Source: Ruminococcus flavefaciens (GTDB lineage Bacteria; Bacillota_A; Clostridia; Oscillospirales; Ruminococcaceae). From it: 25,418 nt of DNA. The notes under the pieces are model-generated. The model saw nothing but the letters and a program-made list of their open reading frames with translations, had not been told where the DNA came from and ran no database searches. Location of the stretch: the NCBI GenBank assembly GCA_004556875.1, contig SFFP01000006.1:1-25418 (forward strand). Direction: 5' to 3'. This document shows, one piece after another, positions 1-7,605 of this stretch (within the stretch, counting starts at the first letter, position 1; each line of letters starts with the position of its first letter). The translations under genes and the position numbers were made by a program.

Positions 1-799
1 CCATATTTGCTTCCCAGAGAGAATCGAGGGTTCCTACGTCCTTCCAGTAGCCTTCAAACTCATAAGCGAAAAGTCTCTGCTTGTCACGGAGCATGGATGT
101 AATGATGTCCTTTCCGAAGTCCTTTGACCACGGCTCACCCTTTTCGCGCTTTGCATTAGCTTCATTCTCGTTTTCAATGAGATATTTGCGGAGCTTTTCC
201 CATGTGAAGACATATATACCCATAGAAGCCAGTGTAGACTTCGGCTCTTTTGGTTTTTCAACGAAATCTGTTACCTGCTTCTTTTCATCGCAGATCATTA
301 TGCCAAATCGTGAAGCCTCAGCCTTTGGCACATCTATTACAGAGATAGTGCAGTCAGCGTCGTTTTCAACGTGGAAATCCACCATCTTTGAATAATCCAT
401 CTTGTAAATGTGGTCGCCGCCTAAGACAACTACATACTCAGGGTCATAACGCTCGATAAACCGCATATTCTGGTAAATGGCGTTAGCTGTTCCTTCATAC
501 CATGAAGCACCTGCCTGTGTCTCATATGGCGGGAGAACATGAACGCCTCCGTTCATCTTGTCAAGGTCCCATGGCTGACCGCTTCCGATATACTCATTCA
601 GCACGAGAGGCTGATACTGAGTGAGAACGCCGACTGTATCTATACCCGAATTGGTGCAATTTGAGAGAGGGAAATCAATTAATCGGTATTTTCCGCCGTA
701 TGGAACTGCGGGCTTTGCAACATTTTTGGTCAGTGCATATAGTCTGCTGCCCTGACCGCCTGCAAGGAGCATTGCAACGACTCTTTTTTTAGTATACAT
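1..799 (-). CDS. glgC: Glucose-1-phosphate adenylyltransferase GlgC (3' end beyond window)
   Basis: Makes ADP-glucose from glucose-1-phosphate and ATP, the committed step of bacterial glycogen synthesis in the cytoplasm. Reading down from the ATG at 799, the first 266 codons are open. Visible motifs are the nucleotide-binding loop LLAGGQGSRL (residues 11-20), KPAVPYGGKYRLIDFPLSN soon after, the VLGGDHIYKMDY segment, and EGYWKDVGTLDSLWEANM at the window edge, all characteristic of GlgC. Family members are usually about 400 residues, so roughly the last third (the left-handed beta-helix part) lies outside the window. The start is supported by AGGAGG at 807-812, seven bases upstream. The gene follows glgB by 37 bases and is probably co-transcribed with it. 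A regulatory GlgD subunit often accompanies GlgC in Firmicutes, but cannot be seen here. Confidence 0.95.
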   Translation of the reverse strand, partial: MYTKKRVVAMLLAGGQGSRLYALTKNVAKPAVPYGGKYRLIDFPLSNCTNSGIDTVGVLTQYQPLVLNEYIGSGQPWDLDKMNGGVHVLPPYETQAGASWYEGTANAIYQNMRFIERYDPEYVVVLGGDHIYKMDYSKMVDFHVENDADCTISVIDVPKAEASRFGIMICDEKKQVTDFVEKPKEPKSTLASMGIYVFTWEKLRKYLIENENEANAKREKGEPWSKDFGKDIITSMLRDKQRLFAYEFEGYWKDVGTLDSLWEANM

Positions 800-836
800 T
801 ATTCTTCCTCCTGAATCGTTTAAAACATATTGGAAT

Positions 837-2900
837 TTAATTCTCCTCAGCAGAGGGCTTTTTCTTTGCCGAGGTCTTTTTCTTTTCAGGCGTTTCAGCC
901 GCCTTTTCAGACTTTGCGGCATCGGTCTTTGTCTTTGCCGCAGAAGTCCTGCGTTTCTTTACAGCAGTCGTCTTTACTTCCTCTGTTTCAGTCTTTGTCA
1001 CTCTCTTTTTCACCTGTGAGAATTTAAGGTATATCACCGAGAGCGGAGCAAGTGTCATTGAAATACTGTTGTCATGGCCGTGCATCGGCACAGAGTCCGA
1101 CTTGAACGAGCTTTCTGTTATGCCCGAACCTCCGAACTCTACAGCATCCGTATTGAATATCACCTTGTATCTGCCCTTCTGCGGAACGCCGATCCTGTAA
1201 TCGCGGCGCTCAACAGGAACAAAGTTGCATACAGCTATTATCTCATCGCCGTTATCGTCAATACGTCTGAACGAGATAATGCTCTGTTTATAGTCATCAT
1301 TGGATATCCAGCTGAAACCGTTCCATGAGTCATCATTCTGCCAGAGAGGAGGATTATCCATGTAGAATTTATTCAGCTTTTCAGAGAACTTCAGTAAATT
1401 CCTGTGCGAATCATAGTCCATAAGATCCCAGTCCAGCTGAGACTTGTAATCCCATTCCTTCATCTGTCCGAACTCCTGCCCCATAAACAGAAGCTTCTTG
1501 CCCGGATGAGCCATCATATAAGCGAGGAAAGCACGGTATGAAGCAAACTTCTGCTCATAATCCCCGGGCATCTTGTTTATCATCGAGCACTTTCCGTGAA
1601 CTACTTCATCATGCGAGATAGGCAGGATATAGTTCTCAGAGAACGCGTAGAAAAACGAGAATGTCAGCTTATCATGATTGAATGCACGATAGATTGGATC
1701 AAGCGACATATAGCTGAGCATATCGTTCATCCAGCCCATGTTCCACTTGAAGTTAAATCCGAGTCCCCCTATATCGGTAGGCTTGGTTACCAGCGGCCAT
1801 GCCGTCGACTCTTCTGCGATCATAAGTGCATCGGGGTGCTTGCGGAAAACTGCCTCGTTGAGGTGCTTGAGGAATTCTACTGCTTCAAGGTTCTCATTGC
1901 CGCCGTAGATATTAGCTGCCCATTCGCCCTCTCTCCTGTCGTAATCCAGGTAGAGCATGGAAGCCACTGCGTCAACTCTGAGACCGTCAACGTGAAATTC
2001 GTCAAACCAGTAATTTGCGCTTGAAATAAGGAATGAGCATACTTCAGCCTTGCCGTAATCGAAAACTCTCGTTCCCCAGGCTTTATGTTCCTTTTTGCGT
2101 TCGTCTGTATATTCATAACAGCAGCTGCCGTCGAATTCAAACAAACCTGCCTCGTCCTTCGGAAAGTGAGCAGGTACCCAGTCAAGGATAACGCCTATCC
2201 CTGCGGCGTGGAACATATCTATCATCTTTCTCATATCGTCAGGCGTACCGTACCTTGAGGTAGGTGCAAAATAGCCTGTTACCTGATATCCCCATGAGCC
2301 ATCGTACGGATATTCCGTAAGAGGCATGAACTCGACATGAGTATATGACATTTTCTTGAGATACGGGATTATTTCCTTAGCGAATGTTACGTAATCCAGG
2401 AACTTCTCTTCACCGTAGTTCTTCCACGAGCTGAGATGTACCTCGTAAACATTCATGGGGCTTTTGTAAATGCTCGTATTGTGCTTATCTTCAAACCATT
2501 TGTCATCTTCCCATTTATAGCCGCTCTCAAATATCTTTGAAGCAGTCCCCGGACGGGTCTCAAAATGAGAAGCATATGGATCAGCTTTCATCAGTATCCT
2601 TCCGTCCTGAGTCTCGATACTGAACTTATAAGCATCATACTGCTTCAGTCCCGAGATCTCAGCCTCCCAGATACCATCTGATATCATCGTCATGGAATCA
2701 TGCCCTCTGTCCCACTCGTTGAAATCACCTACAACAGAAACGCTAACAGCATTAGGAGCCCAAACTCTGAAAGTAAAAATCTTGCTTCGACCCTTTTTCT
2801 TAGAATGAACGCCAAAAAATTTGTATGCTTCGTAGTTTTTTCCCTGGTAAAAAAGGTACAGCGGAAAATCGTTAGGATTGTTATTTTTGTTAACAGACAT
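837..2900 (-). CDS. glgB: 1,4-alpha-glucan branching enzyme GlgB with a basic C-terminal tail
   Basis: Cuts alpha-1,4 glucan chains and rejoins them as alpha-1,6 branches during glycogen synthesis. The 687 residues contain an N-terminal CBM48/early-set domain (about 25-115), then a GH13 barrel with the expected motifs: DWVPAHFP (240-247), GLRVDAVASM with nucleophile Asp310, MIAEEST with the acid/base glutamate near 363, and ISHDEVVHGK with His430-Asp431. An all-beta C-terminal domain ends near residue 628. The last 60 residues are lysine-, alanine-, threonine- and glutamate-rich, apparently disordered, and not part of a normal branching enzyme. The ATG at 2900 has AAGGAGG at 2908-2914, and a sigma-A-like promoter lies directly upstream. 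It is the first gene of a glgB-glgC operon. Confidence 0.96.
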   Translation of the reverse strand: MSVNKNNNPNDFPLYLFYQGKNYEAYKFFGVHSKKKGRSKIFTFRVWAPNAVSVSVVGDFNEWDRGHDSMTMISDGIWEAEISGLKQYDAYKFSIETQDGRILMKADPYASHFETRPGTASKIFESGYKWEDDKWFEDKHNTSIYKSPMNVYEVHLSSWKNYGEEKFLDYVTFAKEIIPYLKKMSYTHVEFMPLTEYPYDGSWGYQVTGYFAPTSRYGTPDDMRKMIDMFHAAGIGVILDWVPAHFPKDEAGLFEFDGSCCYEYTDERKKEHKAWGTRVFDYGKAEVCSFLISSANYWFDEFHVDGLRVDAVASMLYLDYDRREGEWAANIYGGNENLEAVEFLKHLNEAVFRKHPDALMIAEESTAWPLVTKPTDIGGLGFNFKWNMGWMNDMLSYMSLDPIYRAFNHDKLTFSFFYAFSENYILPISHDEVVHGKCSMINKMPGDYEQKFASYRAFLAYMMAHPGKKLLFMGQEFGQMKEWDYKSQLDWDLMDYDSHRNLLKFSEKLNKFYMDNPPLWQNDDSWNGFSWISNDDYKQSIISFRRIDDNGDEIIAVCNFVPVERRDYRIGVPQKGRYKVIFNTDAVEFGGSGITESSFKSDSVPMHGHDNSISMTLAPLSVIYLKFSQVKKRVTKTETEEVKTTAVKKRRTSAAKTKTDAAKSEKAAETPEKKKTSAKKKPSAEEN

Positions 2901-2925
2901 AATTCAGCCTCCTTTGCTATAATAC

Positions 2926-2954
2926 ATTTTATCAGAATCAGCAGAATTATTCAA
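2926..2954 (-). promoter_or_regulatory. Sigma-A-type promoter of glgB-glgC
   Basis: On the minus strand a -35 of TTGAAT (2949-2954) is followed, after exactly 17 bases, by a -10 of TAAAAT (2926-2931). Each hexamer departs from consensus at one position or slightly more, and the spacing is ideal. Transcription would start near 2919, giving a short leader that contains the AAGGAGG ribosome binding site. The position, immediately before glgB and after the spoIIE stop, suits a promoter for the glycogen genes. This is a sequence prediction only. Confidence 0.62.
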
Positions 2955-3014
2955 GCTTTTTTGGAAATCACTCAAAAATTTCATACGTTATGCTAATATT
3001 GCCGCTTCTTATTA

Positions 3015-3070
3015 GTGCATTTTGACATATTTAATTTGAGAATTCCTCGTAAGCCTTTGTTAAAATGCAC
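3015..3070. repeat. Long-arm inverted repeat between spoIIE and glgB
   Basis: Two 13-base arms, 3015-3027 (gtgcattttgaca) and 3058-3070 (tgttaaaatgcac), are reverse complements except at one position, which would be a G-U pair in plus-strand RNA and an A-C mismatch in minus-strand RNA. They flank a 30-base centre that itself holds the near-palindrome gagaattcctc (3038-3048). No run of T follows either arm, so it is not a textbook intrinsic terminator. It lies after the spoIIE stop and about 60 bases upstream of the glgB -35. It could be an RNA 3' end, a protein-binding site or a chance structure. The remainder of the 2901-3135 gap holds only the glgB promoter. Confidence 0.6.
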
Positions 3071-3135
3071 AGCAATTGACCGACTTTGGCTTATGCTGTA
3101 TCACATTTGAGTTAATATTTTGTTAACAAATCCTG

Positions 3136-5370
3136 TCACTCTTTTACCCTTACCCCTATTACCGTAACATCATCAGAGTGTATCGTCTGATTGAAAACAT
3201 CAGCTTTTGTGCAAATTTCGTCGACTATGTGTTTCAGATCATCGCCTCCTAAAAGCAGCTCTTTTATGAACGGATAGGCGTTCTCGGATATACCGTCCGA
3301 GAACATTATCACTATGTCACCTGCATCAAACTCACACTCTCTTGTGAACACCTCAGAGTGCTCGTAAATACCTATGGGAAACGTGGGAGCTGTTATCTTC
3401 ATCACGTTTCCGCAGTGACGGACAAGTGTAGCAGCTGCACCGGATTTCATCACTGTAAGTCTGCATTCGTCAAGGTCGATACTCAGTGCATCAAGTGTGG
3501 CAAAGCTCTCGTCAGACGACTTTGTCACCATGAATGAATTTATCATTTTGACCGCAGAGCCTATATTAACGCCGCAGCTCACAAGGCGGCGGAAAAGTCC
3601 TGCCACCATGCGTGACTGAAAAGAGGCGTTTTTACCTGTTCCCATACCGTCGGAAAGTACAACATATCCCATGCCTGCTCCGTCTGTGAACACCATGTGA
3701 GTATCGCCGTTTGCAGCAGAATTTTCGGCACATGACGATGAAGCATAGGCTTCTATACTGTATCGCGGACGCTCGTATATCCTCATTCTCAGCTCTTTTC
3801 CCGAACGTATCAGTTCGGTGCATGAAAGCTGCATATGAAGCTCGTCAGCAGCAAGGTCACATATCCTTGTGCTGTTGTCGGGAGCGTTATCCTGCAAGAA
3901 GTAAATATCCGCAATAAGTCTGCCGCGGCTGTTGTAGTACGCGATGACCGATGAGGGAAAAAAGCCGAATTTTTCCAGCTTATGCCTTATGCTCCTTCCT
4001 GTTGTCTCCGAGTATCTCACGTCCAGTCTTTCGCCTGCCGACCTTATCATATCCTCGGTTATGAGCATCTGTTCATGGAGAAGCTCACGGCTTTCAGCAA
4101 ACCGCATCTCCATAAGCTTTGCAGCCGACCTTTCAGCAGCGCTGCGCTTGAACACTGACATGAGCTTTTCCTTGTGAAGACAGTCGGCAAGCTCCTGCGG
4201 AAAGCTTTCCTGCGCAAACTCACCCATCTCCGCAAGCTTGTAAAAACCGCGGTATGTATTGCCCTTGTCGGACTTCCAGCAAAAAGGACGGCGATAGCAA
4301 AGCGAGCACACCTCTTCGGTATTTGCTTCAATAACACTGATATTCTCTGTTCGCTCTGCAAGCATATGTGCAACTCTTTCCGACTCTTTTCTCAGCTCTC
4401 CTACCGTTTCAGAGAGAAAACCCATACGTGTATTGATCATATCAGCAAAAGACGTATTTTCAGCACTCCCTGTCCTGACCCACTTATCCGAAAATGAAGA
4501 AGAGGCAGGAATAAACAAAACTGCGGCGAATATAATATCTATCATACCGACTGCACTGCTGACCGTAAGTCCTGTGAGCACTGTGAAAACAAACACTATC
4601 CCAACGAAAAATGCTGCGGCGATAAATGGCTTTTTCCTGCGCATATAGCCTGTCATAAGTCCTGCCGCAGGAAGAAGTACGATCCCCATGCCTGCTTCCG
4701 AAGACGACAGAAATGCTCCGCAGACAGTCAGCGCACCGCAAATAACTCCGCCTGTCTGTCCATAGAAATATGCTCCAATTAGAGTGACAGCGCCGCCCAA
4801 AACTACTCCTGCATTTACCGCAGGTATATCAGCTCCGCAGAGTGACGCAACTGCGACTATATACACCACCGCACAGGCAAAGCCGCTGCTGCCCGAAAGG
4901 TCAATGATACGCTGCCGCTTGACCCCCATAAGAAAACGTGCCGCCGAATACGCAGTAAAGCCTGCAAGTCCGCCGTAGAATACATAGAAAGGCAGCTTCT
5001 GCGGAAGCTCACCAATTACCGCAGACACTGCTGCCCCCGAAATAAAAACGCTTGCACCTGTGTTTATTCCGCACAGCTTTTCATCGTTTTTCGGTTCAAA
5101 AAACATCTTGATTATGATTATAAGAGCTATTGAAGAGAGCTTGACTATATTCACGCCCACTGTACCGCTGAAAATGCAGCTTATCATACCGCCCGTAAAA
5201 ACTGCCGCAGCCGATGAAAGTCCCACTGCGCCTGCAAGTGAGATATCCGCAAAGGACGCAACTCCGCCCACCTTTGTTCCCGATAGCATGAAGCCTGCGG
5301 CAAGACAGGCGGCAAAGGCTGCGGCAGGCTTTGAATACTGCCAGTCTTTCAGTTTTTTTATATTTATCAT
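3136..5370 (-). CDS. spoIIE: Stage II sporulation protein E, SpoIIE-type serine phosphatase
   Basis: In spore formers SpoIIE is a septum-associated PP2C-family phosphatase that dephosphorylates the anti-anti-sigma factor SpoIIAA and so releases sigma-F in the forespore. The 744 residues start with a hydrophobic region of multiple membrane segments (about 15-290), then a soluble linker with the SpoIIE-type cysteine cluster C355-x2-C358-x5-C364-W365. A C-terminal phosphatase domain begins near residue 550. Metal-binding motifs are present: SDGMGTG with Asp574, FSDG with Asp692, and SDDVTVIG with Asp733/Asp734. Length is a little below the Bacillus protein of about 830. The ATG at 5370 has GAGGTGATG at 5375-5383. 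The gene is alone in its transcription unit, behind a Spo0A-like promoter and followed by glgB. The family call is firm; whether this organism sporulates is not shown. Confidence 0.93.
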   Translation of the reverse strand: MINIKKLKDWQYSKPAAAFAACLAAGFMLSGTKVGGVASFADISLAGAVGLSSAAAVFTGGMISCIFSGTVGVNIVKLSSIALIIIIKMFFEPKNDEKLCGINTGASVFISGAAVSAVIGELPQKLPFYVFYGGLAGFTAYSAARFLMGVKRQRIIDLSGSSGFACAVVYIVAVASLCGADIPAVNAGVVLGGAVTLIGAYFYGQTGGVICGALTVCGAFLSSSEAGMGIVLLPAAGLMTGYMRRKKPFIAAAFFVGIVFVFTVLTGLTVSSAVGMIDIIFAAVLFIPASSSFSDKWVRTGSAENTSFADMINTRMGFLSETVGELRKESERVAHMLAERTENISVIEANTEEVCSLCYRRPFCWKSDKGNTYRGFYKLAEMGEFAQESFPQELADCLHKEKLMSVFKRSAAERSAAKLMEMRFAESRELLHEQMLITEDMIRSAGERLDVRYSETTGRSIRHKLEKFGFFPSSVIAYYNSRGRLIADIYFLQDNAPDNSTRICDLAADELHMQLSCTELIRSGKELRMRIYERPRYSIEAYASSSCAENSAANGDTHMVFTDGAGMGYVVLSDGMGTGKNASFQSRMVAGLFRRLVSCGVNIGSAVKMINSFMVTKSSDESFATLDALSIDLDECRLTVMKSGAAATLVRHCGNVMKITAPTFPIGIYEHSEVFTRECEFDAGDIVIMFSDGISENAYPFIKELLLGGDDLKHIVDEICTKADVFNQTIHSDDVTVIGVRVKE

Positions 5371-5399
5371 ATCACATCACCTCGCAAAATATACACTCA

Positions 5400-5432
5400 A
5401 TTATATCACTTTTTCTGTGAGGGATATGTCGA
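5400..5432 (-). promoter_or_regulatory. Spo0A-type sigma-A promoter of spoIIE with 21-base spacer
   Basis: The minus strand has a perfect -10, TATAAT, at 5400-5405. No good -35 exists at the usual 17-base distance. TCGACA (5427-5432), one mismatch from TTGACA, lies 21 bases upstream and is part of a Spo0A box. From known biology, the Bacillus spoIIE and spoIIG promoters use sigma-A with a 21-22 base spacer and need phosphorylated Spo0A bound over the -35 region. The predicted start near 5393 leaves a leader of about 23 bases with the ribosome binding site. The assignment rests on this resemblance. Confidence 0.6.
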
Positions 5433-5446
5433 AATCCGCTGACGAA
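5427..5446 (+). promoter_or_regulatory. Pair of Spo0A boxes upstream of spoIIE
   Basis: Two direct copies of the Spo0A box consensus TGNCGAA occur on the plus strand: TGTCGAA at 5427-5433, a perfect consensus, and TGACGAA at 5440-5446. Their starts are 13 bases apart, a little more than the roughly one-helical-turn spacing of well-studied tandem boxes. The proximal copy overlaps the -35 position of the spoIIE promoter, where activating Spo0A binds in Bacillus. Two 7-mers this close to spoIIE are unlikely to be coincidental, though binding is inferred. Confidence 0.6.
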
Positions 5447-5475
5447 AAACAGCTTTATCTCTCCGATACTGTCAC

Positions 5476-5502
5476 AAAAGAAAAAGCTGTGCAGAGCACA
5501 GC
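5476..5502 (-). terminator. Intrinsic terminator of the cobalamin operon
   Basis: On the minus strand the perfect 7-base stem GCTGTGC (5496-5502) and GCACAGC (5486-5492) closes a three-base loop and is followed by TTTTTCTTTT (5485-5476). It begins four bases after the cbiC stop codon and precedes the spoIIE promoter. This is a classical rho-independent terminator working in the minus direction only; on the plus strand no T-run follows the stem. Confidence 0.9.
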
Positions 5503-5506
5503 CTTG

Positions 5507-6139
5507 TCAATCTCTTCCTGCCGCCATATACAGCAGTGCATTGCATATCGCCGCAGTTACATTGCTGCCGCCTTTTCTTCCCCTTGCCACTATGCATGGG
5601 ATACCGCTTTCGATGATAAGCTCTTTCGACTGAACAACGTTGACAAATCCGACAGGTACGCCAATTACAAGCCGCGGTATAAAACTGCCTGCGTCTATGT
5701 GTTCGCGCAGACGTATAAGTGCTGTAGGAGCATTTCCCACTGCATAGATAACAGGCTTGCCAAGCTTTGCCGCTTTGTCTACGGAAGCCGCCGCCCTTGT
5801 CGTACCGTTTTTCAATGCCGCTTCCGCAACATCAGCATCAGCCATAAAGCACTCAACAATGCACCCAAGCTTTCCGAGAGCAGTCTTGTTTATCCCCGAT
5901 TTAGCCATATTCGTATCGGTAACTATCACCGCCCCCTCACTCAGCGCCGCAAGAGCTTTCTGAACTGCATTTTCCGAGAAATACATATTCTCATAATAGT
6001 CAAGATCCGCAGTCGTGTGTATCGCCCTCATGACTATAGGGCGTATATCGTCGGGAAGCTTTCTGTCACCAAGCTCAGACTCGATTATCTCAAAGCTCCT
6101 TCTCTCGATATCTTTCGGAAGAACGTATTCAAGCTCCAT
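5507..6139 (-). CDS. cbiC: Cobalt-precorrin-8 methylmutase CbiC
   Basis: Moves the C11 methyl group to C12, converting cobalt-precorrin-8 to cobyrinic acid, the last step of ring construction. The 210 residues match the CobH/CbiC family throughout: RRSFEII near the start, RAIHTTADLDY with the conserved catalytic histidine at His41, the VIVTDTNMAKSGI segment, YAVGNAPTAL, and the terminal GRKGGSNVTAA. The length is normal. The ATG shares one base with the cbiP stop (TAATG), with a GAGGAGGGGA ribosome binding site inside cbiP. It is the last gene of the unit and is followed directly by the terminator. It sits at the operon end although its reaction comes before those of cbiA and cbiP. Confidence 0.96.
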   Translation of the reverse strand: MELEYVLPKDIERRSFEIIESELGDRKLPDDIRPIVMRAIHTTADLDYYENMYFSENAVQKALAALSEGAVIVTDTNMAKSGINKTALGKLGCIVECFMADADVAEAALKNGTTRAAASVDKAAKLGKPVIYAVGNAPTALIRLREHIDAGSFIPRLVIGVPVGFVNVVQSKELIIESGIPCIVARGRKGGSNVTAAICNALLYMAAGRD

Positions 6140-7605
6140 TATATCCCCTCCTCGATTATCCTGTATAAAAGCTCTGTGTCAATGCTTCTGCGGACACCCT
6201 CAGCCAGCATATCAAACTGTTTTTCCTTATAGGCATCTCTGTCGGCAACACCGCCGCGATAAGCAATTCCCTTGCGCTCATAGAGTTTTTTCACAAGTCT
6301 CTCCGATACCTGCTCGCTGTCAAATATCCCGTGTATGTAACAGCCGTAAACATTGCCCTCATAAGCACCGCCGCAGTCAAGAAGCGCATTGCTTACACAC
6401 TTGGTCGTGCCCATGTGTATCTCATAGCCGCTGAACTCCGCACCGCTGAGGCATTCAAAAACTCCGCCTATACTGCGGAAATGTCCCTTTGTCTGAGTCT
6501 GGACTTTTTCTCTTCCGAAAACGGTTCTGCTTTTAAGTATTCCCATGCCGCTGATACTTCCGCCGCACTCGCTTCCCAACGGGTCTGATATGACTTCGCC
6601 CAGCATCTGAAAACCTCCGCATATCCCAAACACAGGAACTCCCTTTGAGATACACCTTTTCACAGCCGCTTCCATGCCGCTTTCACGAAGCCATTTCATG
6701 TCCGCAATGGTACTCTTTGTGCCGGGTATTATTATCATGTCGGGAGTTTCAAGCTCATCATATTTCGTCACGTATCTCACAGTCACGCCGTCATACTGTG
6801 CAAATACGTCAAAGTCCGTAAAATTGGATATTTTCGGAAGTCTGACAACTGCGACATCAATAATTCCTCTGCTTCCGTTTTCAAGCTTTCGTGAAAGGCT
6901 GTCCTCGTCCTCTATATCACAGTCCAGATAAGGTACGACTCCGAGAACAGGCTTGCCGCCGCGCTCTGTGAGTATGTCCTTTCCGCTGTCGAAAAGAGAA
7001 ATGTCACCTCTGAATTTGTTCACCACAAGTCCCTTTACCATATCACGCTCATGTTCTTCAAGAAGACTCAGCGTTCCGAGAAGCTGTGCAAAAATCCCGC
7101 CCCTGTCGATATCCCCCACAAGGAGCACAGGTGCTTTTGCAAGCTGAGCCATTCCCATATTTACAATATCATCGGATTTCAGATTAAGCTCCACAGGACT
7201 TCCAGCCCCCTCGATAACGATAATATCGTGCATTGCCGACAGCTTTGAGTAGGACTCCATTATCTGCGGTATAAGCTCGCGTTTGCGTCTGAAATATTCC
7301 ATTGCAGACATATTTCCCACGGCTTTTCCGTTGAGTATGACCTGTGAACCAATATCGGTAGTAGGTTTGAGAAGTACAGGATTCATGAGCACAGACGGCT
7401 CAACTCCTGCGGCTTCCGCCTGCATAGCCTGTGCCCTGCCTATCTCACAGCCGTCAGATGTGATGTAGGAATTAAGCGCCATATTCTGAGATTTAAAGGG
7501 AGCGCAAGAATAGCCGTCCTGCCTGAATATACGGCAGAGAGCCGCCGCAAAAAAACTCTTTCCTGCGTTTGACATAGTTCCCTGTATCATTATTGCCTTA
7601 GCCAT
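6139..7605 (-). CDS. cbiP: Cobyric acid synthase CbiP (CobQ)
   Basis: Glutamine-dependent amidase that amidates side chains b, d, e and g of adenosylcobyrinic a,c-diamide to give adenosylcobyric acid. The 488 residues hold an N-terminal dethiobiotin-synthetase-like ATPase domain with GTMSNAGKS (9-17) and KSQNMALNS (38-46), then a class I glutaminase-like domain with nucleophile Cys329 in FGICGGFQML and His425 in YIHGIFDSE. IIPGTKST (292-299) is typical of CobQ and separates it from the smaller CbiA. The ATG at 7605 has AGGAGGTG at 7611-7618. The start overlaps the end of cobD by 8 bases. Confidence 0.97.
   Translation of the reverse strand: MAKAIMIQGTMSNAGKSFFAAALCRIFRQDGYSCAPFKSQNMALNSYITSDGCEIGRAQAMQAEAAGVEPSVLMNPVLLKPTTDIGSQVILNGKAVGNMSAMEYFRRKRELIPQIMESYSKLSAMHDIIVIEGAGSPVELNLKSDDIVNMGMAQLAKAPVLLVGDIDRGGIFAQLLGTLSLLEEHERDMVKGLVVNKFRGDISLFDSGKDILTERGGKPVLGVVPYLDCDIEDEDSLSRKLENGSRGIIDVAVVRLPKISNFTDFDVFAQYDGVTVRYVTKYDELETPDMIIIPGTKSTIADMKWLRESGMEAAVKRCISKGVPVFGICGGFQMLGEVISDPLGSECGGSISGMGILKSRTVFGREKVQTQTKGHFRSIGGVFECLSGAEFSGYEIHMGTTKCVSNALLDCGGAYEGNVYGCYIHGIFDSEQVSERLVKKLYERKGIAYRGGVADRDAYKEKQFDMLAEGVRRSIDTELLYRIIEEGI

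Noticed and set aside
1963..1969. GCCACTG, a motif found in cobalamin riboswitches
   Set aside because: It lies inside the glgB coding sequence on the opposite strand, with none of the other conserved riboswitch elements and no downstream gene in that direction.
3022..3027. Plus-strand TTGACA as a possible -35 element
   Set aside because: No -10 hexamer follows at 16-18 bases and no plus-strand gene lies downstream; it is part of the inverted repeat.
3015..3070. Inverted repeat as an intrinsic terminator of spoIIE
   Set aside because: The arms are AT-rich, the loop is 30 bases, and no T-run follows on the minus strand.
5060..6232. Long plus-strand open frame of 390 codons
   Set aside because: It runs antisense through the spoIIE 5' end, the spoIIE promoter, the cobalamin terminator and cbiC; it has no family resemblance, and is a shadow of the codon bias of genes on the other strand.
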